Shown here in pieces: positions 58,468 through 64,000 of a stretch of 64,000 nt of DNA (within the stretch, counting starts at the first letter, position 1; every line of letters starts with the position of its first letter). The position numbers were made by a program, and so were the translations under genes. A model generated the notes under the pieces. The model was not told where the DNA came from, made no database searches, and worked only from the letters and a program-made list of their open reading frames with translations. The stretch is from Anaerolineae bacterium (lineage in GTDB: Bacteria > Chloroflexota > Anaerolineae > Anaerolineales > Anaerolineaceae), in contig JABLWW010000007.1 of the NCBI GenBank assembly GCA_013178295.1, positions 1-64,000 on the forward strand, in the 5' to 3' direction.

Positions 58468-59418
58468 ATGCTGCACCTGTGTTCTCTGGATAATCTGCAC
58501 TTGACAAATGCTTGGGTCACCATTGGTTCCTTCGATGGTGTCCATATTGGGCATCGGTCAATTATCCAGGATATGGTCAGGGAAGCTCATACGCAAAACG
58601 CGCCAGCTGTTGTTATCACCTTTTTTCCCCACCCTTCCGTTGTGCTGCGTAACAATCTCTCTCTGGGCTATCTGACCATGCCAGATGAGCGCGCCGAACT
58701 TCTGGCAGAGTTGGGAATTGACTATGTGATTACACTTGAATTCACCCCTGCTCTCGCCAACCTTACCGCAACTGAATTTTTTCTCATGCTATCCCAAGGC
58801 ATTCATCTGAAGCAACTTTGGGTAGGGCATGACTTTACATTGGGAAAGAATCGCGAAGGCAATGTAGCCAGGTTAAAGGAATTAGGCAGCCAGATGGGCT
58901 TTTCGGTACATGTAGTTTCCCCGCTGATGCACGCCGGGCATCCGGTTTCATCCAGCCGCATCCGCACTTTGCTGGCTGAGGGTAATGTTGAACAGGCAGC
59001 CCGCATGTTAGGATATTTCTACGCCCTCAGCGGCACTGTAGTCATAGGCGACCAGCGCGGGCACACACTTGGCTTCCCAACAGCCAATTTACAACCCCCG
59101 CCGCAACGTCTGATTCCGGCTTATGGAATTTACGCCTGCTGGGCAAACGTCGCTGGCCAGCAATACCGCAGTGTAACCAATATTGGCGTACGTCCGACTT
59201 TTGAACCTTCACTGAATACACCGCGCGTAGAAACTTTCATCCTCGATTTTAATCAAAACATTTACAACCAGCCGCTGAAAATCCAGTTTGTCAAGTTCCT
59301 CCGTCCTGAGCAACGCTATCCAAGCCAGCAGGCGTTGATTGAACAGATTAACCTAGACATAGAACAATCTCGTGAGGTGCTCAAACATGCCCCCTCAACG
59401 TCAAGTATACCTGCTTAA
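58468..59418 (+). CDS. ribF: Bifunctional riboflavin kinase/FAD synthetase
   Basis: A 316-residue protein. The N-terminal nucleotidyltransferase half begins TIGSFDGVHIGHRSII and contains VGHDFTLGKNREG and SSSRIRTLLAEGNVEQAARMLG. The C-terminal kinase half has GDQRGHTLGFPTANLQPP, then GVRPTFEPSLNTPRVETFIL. It makes FMN and FAD, which the flavin-dependent ThyX encoded next requires. It overlaps thyX by 32 bases. Confidence 0.95.
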   Translation: MLHLCSLDNLHLTNAWVTIGSFDGVHIGHRSIIQDMVREAHTQNAPAVVITFFPHPSVVLRNNLSLGYLTMPDERAELLAELGIDYVITLEFTPALANLTATEFFLMLSQGIHLKQLWVGHDFTLGKNREGNVARLKELGSQMGFSVHVVSPLMHAGHPVSSSRIRTLLAEGNVEQAARMLGYFYALSGTVVIGDQRGHTLGFPTANLQPPPQRLIPAYGIYACWANVAGQQYRSVTNIGVRPTFEPSLNTPRVETFILDFNQNIYNQPLKIQFVKFLRPEQRYPSQQALIEQINLDIEQSREVLKHAPSTSSIPA

Positions 59419-60811
59419 GCCCCAGGAACTCCCTCCCGAAACCATCGCAGTTACCTTTGCAAAAACTTCTCGCTCTCCCGAATCTTTCAGCCAAATTGCC
59501 GCCGAACTCACCGATCAAAAATCCGCCCAGTTTCACGAAAAATGGGTAGTTGGCTATGGACATTCTTCTGTTGCTGAACATGCAGTGCTGCACATTGCGG
59601 TCGAAAATATATCCCGCCTGGCGATTGAAACCGTCGAATCCAATCGGTTGGCTTCGTTTACAGAAAAATCCACCCGCTATCAAAAATGGGAGCAGGATAG
59701 CTTTTACACTCCCAGCGAAATCAAAAATCATCCGCTTGTAAGCCTTTATCAGAAAACCTGCCGGCATCTGCTGACAACTTACGCCCAGGCGTTGAATATT
59801 ATCAAAGACCAGGTAGCAAAAGAGATGCCACGCCATGAAAATGAGAAGGATTCTGACTGGGAACGCCGTCTGCGGTCGGAGTACATTGACGTTTGCCGTT
59901 ACCTGCTCCCAGCTGCATCTCTGGCAAACGTGGGAATAACCATCAACGCCAGAGCGCTGGAACACATGCTGTGTAAGATGCTCTCAAGCCCGCTGGAAGA
60001 GGTAAGGACGCTGGGCGAGGAAATCAAAAAAGTTAGCCTGGCTGAAGTGCCCACCCTGGTCAAATATGCCAATCCCTCCCCTTACATGATTAACACCCGC
60101 AATAGCTTTACAACTGAATATCCCATCAAAACTAAAGCCTCACAGGAAGAGGAAGATTGGTGCAGTCTTGTCTCTTATGACAGCCAAAACGAAGAACACA
60201 TATTGGCAGCTGTTCTATATCGGTTTGGTAGCCGTAGTTATGCAGATACTCTTGCAACAGTACGCGGGCTTTCAGCGCAACAGCGCCAGGATATCGCGCA
60301 AAAAATGTTGGGAGAACTGCAAGATCATGACATCCCCCTGCGCGAACTGGAGCACTCCTGTTACACTTTTGATGTTGTCCTAGATCAAGGCGCTTATTTC
60401 GAGCTAAAACGTCACCGCATGATGACACAAACTCCCCAACCGCTCACCGTTGAGCTGGGATATTCCATACCCAAACGGATCATTTCTGCCGGGTTTGAAG
60501 AGGAATATCGCCGTGCAATGGATATGTCAAAGGAGACTTACTACCAATTAGCAGAGTATAATCCTTATATCGCCTCATATATCGTGCCCAATGCGTTTAA
60601 ACGCCGTGTTCTCCTCACCATGAACCTTCGTACTGCTTTTCACCTCATCGCACTTCGCACTGCTCCAAATGCACACTTTGCCATGCGTCGCATTGCACAG
60701 CGCATGGCGGAAGAAATCCAACGTGCCACTCCGCTCCTGGGAACGTATATCAAACGCTGCACCGATGAAACATGGGAGGACATCCAGAACCGGTATTTTC
60801 ACCAGATATAG
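59387..60811 (+). CDS. thyX: FAD-dependent thymidylate synthase, two-half (tandem) form
   Basis: A 474-residue protein, about twice the usual ThyX length, made of two ThyX-like halves. Half 1 (about 1-250) has GYGHSSVAEHAV and VESNRLASFTEKSTRYQ. This matches the usual R-H-R-x-x-S-x-N-E-x-S-x-R-Y, but with S-N-R in place of R-H-R. Half 2 (about 265-474) keeps RHRMMTQ (Arg342-His343-Arg344) but lacks the E-x-S-x-R-Y part. Together the halves could rebuild one set of sites. GAGGTG precedes the ATG at 59387. Confidence 0.85.
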   Translation: MPPQRQVYLLKPQELPPETIAVTFAKTSRSPESFSQIAAELTDQKSAQFHEKWVVGYGHSSVAEHAVLHIAVENISRLAIETVESNRLASFTEKSTRYQKWEQDSFYTPSEIKNHPLVSLYQKTCRHLLTTYAQALNIIKDQVAKEMPRHENEKDSDWERRLRSEYIDVCRYLLPAASLANVGITINARALEHMLCKMLSSPLEEVRTLGEEIKKVSLAEVPTLVKYANPSPYMINTRNSFTTEYPIKTKASQEEEDWCSLVSYDSQNEEHILAAVLYRFGSRSYADTLATVRGLSAQQRQDIAQKMLGELQDHDIPLRELEHSCYTFDVVLDQGAYFELKRHRMMTQTPQPLTVELGYSIPKRIISAGFEEEYRRAMDMSKETYYQLAEYNPYIASYIVPNAFKRRVLLTMNLRTAFHLIALRTAPNAHFAMRRIAQRMAEEIQRATPLLGTYIKRCTDETWEDIQNRYFHQI

Positions 60812-60829
60812 TCAAACAAGGAGCATACG

Positions 60830-61858
60830 ATGTCCTTTGTCAAGTTCTTTGTCAAAATCTTTTGGAACCATCAGGAAAAGCGCCTGCGCGCCATTTGCCG
60901 TCTTCTGTTGCAGCTTCTGCTGATGACAATTATTTCTGCTGTGCTCAGCATCTTGCTGGCAGCCATTCTGCGTTTCGACCCGCGCTTATACGCCAGCACG
61001 CCAGAAACTCCAAGCTTTGCCCTCTTTATGATTATCAGCACCTTGATCACCCTGATCGCCTTTACCAGCAGTATCTGGCTGGCTGGCAAGTGGTTTGACC
61101 GAAGGCAATTCAAAGCCTTCGGTTTTCATTTCAACTCCAGTTACTTCACCGATTTCGCTTTTGGGCTGGCTTTGGGCGCGGTTCTAATGACAATTATCTT
61201 CCTGATTGAATGGGCAAGCGGGTGGATCACCATCCGCGGCACAATGCACAGTTCCTATCCCGATCAACCGTTCGCAACAGGTCTACTGCAAACCGTCATT
61301 CTTTTTATCAGCGTCGGCATTTACGAAGAACTCTACTCGAGGGGATATATGCTGCGCAACTTGGCTGAGGGGCTAAATCTTCGCTTTATCGGCGCTCGCA
61401 ATGCCTTGATCTTAGCATGGGTAATATCATCCGCCATATTCGGCGCTTTGCATGCGGGCAACCCCAATGCCAGCTGGATCAGCACCCTGAATCTCGTCGT
61501 CGCCGGTTTGTTTTTAGGTCTGGGTTTTGTCCTGACAGGTGAACTGGCAATACCCATTGGGCTACACATCACCTGGAACTTTTTTCAGGGAAATGTTTTT
61601 GGCTTTCCCGTGAGCGGAACAACCCCTATTGTTTCCTTTATCGCCATCAACCAAAAAGGCAATGATCTGATTACCGGGGGGGCTTTTGGACCCGAGGCTG
61701 GGCTGATCGGTTTGTTTGCCATAGGCATTGGGAGTGTATTAACAGTTCTATGGGTAAAGTATCGCTACGGTCAGATACGGCTAAAGACTGAACTGGCACA
61801 ATATCTTACAACAGACAAAAAGGAGCTTGAAAATGAAACGCTTGCTGTCGGGGAATGA
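60830..61858 (+). CDS. CPBP-family intramembrane metalloprotease
   Basis: A 342-residue membrane protein with about eight helices. Motif 1 is YEELYSRGYML (E-E-x-x-x-R). Motif 2 is FGALHAGNPN and motif 3 is LHITWNFFQGNVFG, giving the Glu/His active site of CAAX-protease and bacteriocin-processing (CPBP) proteins. The biological substrate is unknown. It overlaps iorA by 26 bases in a different frame. Confidence 0.88.
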   Translation: MSFVKFFVKIFWNHQEKRLRAICRLLLQLLLMTIISAVLSILLAAILRFDPRLYASTPETPSFALFMIISTLITLIAFTSSIWLAGKWFDRRQFKAFGFHFNSSYFTDFAFGLALGAVLMTIIFLIEWASGWITIRGTMHSSYPDQPFATGLLQTVILFISVGIYEELYSRGYMLRNLAEGLNLRFIGARNALILAWVISSAIFGALHAGNPNASWISTLNLVVAGLFLGLGFVLTGELAIPIGLHITWNFFQGNVFGFPVSGTTPIVSFIAINQKGNDLITGGAFGPEAGLIGLFAIGIGSVLTVLWVKYRYGQIRLKTELAQYLTTDKKELENETLAVGE

Positions 61859-63686
61859 GGCTGTTGCACATGGCGCCTGGGTAGCCGGGGTTGCTGTGGC
61901 TTCCGCCTACCCAGGAACACCCAGCACAGAGATACTGGAACACTTTGCCAGGTTTCCGGGTGTCTATGCTGAATGGGCGCCCAACGAAAAAGTGGCACTG
62001 GATGTGGCAATCGGTGCTGCCTACGCCGGGCGGCGCGCTCTTGCCACCATGAAACACGTTGGCGTCAATGTTGCAGCAGATGCATTGTTTTATGCCGCCA
62101 TGAGCGGCATTGAAGCGGGCCTGGTGCTTGTATCCGCCGATGACCCGGCCATGCACTCTTCACAAAATGAGCAGGACAATCGCCAGTATGCAAAGTTTGC
62201 TCGTATCCCATGTCTGGAACCATCAGACAGCCAGCAAGCAAAAGACTTGACCATTGCCGCTTACGACCTCAGCGAGCAATTCGATACCCCCGTGTTATTA
62301 CGGATGACCACGCGGTTATGCCACACCAGCACGCTTGTCGAAGTAAGCGAAACGCGTCTTCCGCCGCCAGGACCAAAACCTTATCCGCGCAACTACGAAA
62401 AGTATGTAGATATCCCCGCTAATGCGCGCAAACGCCATCTGGTCATTGAGCAGCGTATTCGCGACCTGTGCGAACATGCTGAAACCTTCCCTTTCAACAC
62501 TGTTGAGATGAAATCAAACCGCCTCGGTATTGTTACTGCGGGTGTTGCAGCACAATACGCCCGCGAGGTCTTCCCTGAAGCTAGTATCCTGCATCTGGGA
62601 ATGAGCTATCCCCTGCCAAGAAAGCTGATCAAGGAATTTGCCAAAAAAGTCGAAAAACTTATCGTTCTGGAAGAGCTTGACCCCTTTATCGAGAGTGAAC
62701 TACGTCTGATGGGTATCGATCTGTTTGAAGGCGTCGACTCACTCAGCGATACCCGTATGCCAAACGCAAAATCCATTTTCCCAATCACAGGGGAATTAGA
62801 CCCCGGTATTGTGCGTTTCTGCGCCGAGAAAGCAGGGCTATTAGAGCCACCTACCACCCACCGCCCTGCAGCAGTTGATCTTAATCTGCCGGTGCGCCCA
62901 CCTGTTCTCTGTCCGGGATGCCCGCACCGCAGTACATTTTATCTTCTCAACAAACTGAAAGTACCTGTCAACGGTGATATCGGCTGTTATTCACTAGGCG
63001 TCATTGCACCTCTCAACGCCATCCACACCATCGGTGCGATGGGTTCCAGCATCGCTGTAGCTCACGGCGCCGCTGTTGCAGGAGATAGCGAACGTCATGT
63101 AGCTGTTATCGGCGACTCCACCTTTTTCCACACCGGTGTGCCCGCCCTGATGAATGTGGCATACAACCAGAGCAACGTTATCACCATCATCATGGACAAT
63201 CGCGTTACCGGAATGACCGGACACCAGGAAAACCCGGGGACTGGTAAAACCCTGCAGGGCAAGGAAACTTGTGAAGTGGATATTGAAGCATTGGTACGTT
63301 CCATTGGCATTGACCTGGTCAAAACCGTGTCCGCCTATGACGTTGCCGCCATTGAGAAAACTCTCAAAGAGTGGATGAAACTGGATAAGCCCGCTGTGCT
63401 GATTACAAAAGAGGAATGCGCCCTGCTTCCCTCTGCTCGCCAGAGGTATTATCCCTTAGAGGTCAACACCGAGATCTGCAACGGATGCACCATCTGCTTC
63501 CGCATTGGCTGCCCTGCCATTTCAAAGTCCGAACAGCTTCATGAAGTCTACAAACGCCCGCTGGCAAAAATTGATCCCTCTCTCTGTACCGGCTGCGAGA
63601 TCTGCGCGCAGGTCTGTCCCCGCAATGCCATCCTCTTCCGTCAACAGGCAAAGGAAAAACGCGAACAAGCTGAGGTAAAGAAATGA
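61833..63686 (+). CDS. iorA: Indolepyruvate:ferredoxin oxidoreductase, alpha subunit
   Basis: A 617-residue ThDP/iron-sulfur enzyme that oxidatively decarboxylates aryl pyruvates from aromatic amino acids to aryl-acetyl-CoA, with ferredoxin as acceptor. The N-terminal pyrimidine-binding domain has SAYPGTPSTEILE. The ThDP domain has CPGCPHRSTFYLL and VIGDSTFFHTGVPALMN. The C terminus has two ferredoxin clusters (CNGCTICFRIGCPAI; CTGCEICAQVCPRNAI). ATG 61833 has AAGGAG upstream. The beta subunit overlaps its end. Confidence 0.95.
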   Translation: MKRLLSGNEAVAHGAWVAGVAVASAYPGTPSTEILEHFARFPGVYAEWAPNEKVALDVAIGAAYAGRRALATMKHVGVNVAADALFYAAMSGIEAGLVLVSADDPAMHSSQNEQDNRQYAKFARIPCLEPSDSQQAKDLTIAAYDLSEQFDTPVLLRMTTRLCHTSTLVEVSETRLPPPGPKPYPRNYEKYVDIPANARKRHLVIEQRIRDLCEHAETFPFNTVEMKSNRLGIVTAGVAAQYAREVFPEASILHLGMSYPLPRKLIKEFAKKVEKLIVLEELDPFIESELRLMGIDLFEGVDSLSDTRMPNAKSIFPITGELDPGIVRFCAEKAGLLEPPTTHRPAAVDLNLPVRPPVLCPGCPHRSTFYLLNKLKVPVNGDIGCYSLGVIAPLNAIHTIGAMGSSIAVAHGAAVAGDSERHVAVIGDSTFFHTGVPALMNVAYNQSNVITIIMDNRVTGMTGHQENPGTGKTLQGKETCEVDIEALVRSIGIDLVKTVSAYDVAAIEKTLKEWMKLDKPAVLITKEECALLPSARQRYYPLEVNTEICNGCTICFRIGCPAISKSEQLHEVYKRPLAKIDPSLCTGCEICAQVCPRNAILFRQQAKEKREQAEVKK

Positions 63687-64000
63687 ACCCGATAAAATTT
63701 GATCCCAAAGCAGCTCCTGTCAATTTTCTCCTCACTGGTGTAGGCGGCCAGGGTACCATTTTGGCAAGCAACGTGATCGCCGAGGTCGGTATCGGTGCAG
63801 GACTGGATGCCAAACAGGCAGAGGTTCACGGCATGTCACAACGCGGCGGCAGCGTTACCTCACAGGTGCGATGGGCACCCAAGGTATTTTCACCCTTGAT
63901 TGCTAAAGGCGACAGCGATATCCTCATTGCCTTTGAGAAGCTGGAAGCCGTCCGTTTTATTGACTACATCAAACCTGGAGGGCTTGCCCTGATTAACGAC
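63683..64000 (+). CDS. iorB: Indolepyruvate:ferredoxin oxidoreductase, beta subunit (3' partial)
   Basis: The start ATG overlaps the iorA stop (ATGA). The 106 residues present read NFLLTGVGGQGTILASNVIAE, then QAEVHGMSQRGGSVTSQVRW, the gamma-type domain of 2-oxoacid:ferredoxin oxidoreductases. The frame runs off the window. It forms the alpha2beta2 enzyme with IorA. Confidence 0.95.
   Translation, partial: MNPIKFDPKAAPVNFLLTGVGGQGTILASNVIAEVGIGAGLDAKQAEVHGMSQRGGSVTSQVRWAPKVFSPLIAKGDSDILIAFEKLEAVRFIDYIKPGGLALIND

Overview
The window looks like a chromosomal segment of an anaerobic, probably fermentative bacterium of the Chloroflexota, most likely class Anaerolineae. This is inferred from the gene mix and protein style: pyruvate phosphate dikinase, PDH E1/E2, indolepyruvate:ferredoxin oxidoreductase, a UGA-containing SelD, two-half ThyX and short IF2. 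There is no rRNA or marker that settles the taxon. Genes are dense, mostly on the + strand, with AGGAGG-type ribosome binding sites and several consensus sigma-70-like promoters.

Layout. 1-2165: right end of an integrated element. It carries a recombinase-like fragment, a small nuclease-like gene and a tyrosine recombinase, and it interrupts an SDR39U1/TIGR01777 gene. 2644-12746: HNH nuclease, MBL hydrolase, ppdK, pdhABC (no E3) and a TPR/lytic transglycosylase lipoprotein. 12894-24030: a complete branched-chain amino acid operon, ilvD-B-N-C-leuA-C-D-B-ilvE, behind a Leu/Ile/Val-rich leader peptide and terminator. 24038-25719: a tyrosine phenol-lyase/tryptophanase-family gene behind a Tyr-rich leader peptide and an almost identical terminator. 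25867-32235: nitroreductase, transglutaminase-like protein, ZIP transporter, SPFH protein, selD (with in-frame UGA = Sec) and uvrC. 32357-37823: a five-gene cassette that looks like a peptide-modification system. It encodes a zinc-ribbon membrane protein, a DUF2207-like membrane protein ending in a Cys-Ala repeat tail, a radical SAM/SPASM enzyme with an N-terminal PqqD-like domain, a cysteine-less paralogue of that enzyme, and a methyltransferase. 37878-37956: tRNA-Pro(GGG). 38050-41330: a phage remnant (truncated portal, MuF-toxin fusion, gp10-like protein, and a structured intergenic RNA candidate). 41474-44539: polar amino acid ABC transporter. 44618-49883: membrane and lipid genes, including a PIG-V-like glycosyltransferase and plsY. 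49926-60811: gyrB, then the nusA-ylxR-infB-rbfA-nrnA-truB-ribF-thyX information-processing cluster. 60830-64000: CPBP protease, iorA, and iorB running off the end.

Themes. Leader-peptide attenuation appears to be used twice with the same terminator/antiterminator parts. One copy controls branched-chain amino acid synthesis. The other is tuned to tyrosine and sits before a PLP lyase. The most unusual locus is the 32.4-37.8 kb cassette, where the Cys-rich tail of a membrane protein is the only evident substrate for two adjacent radical SAM-type proteins.
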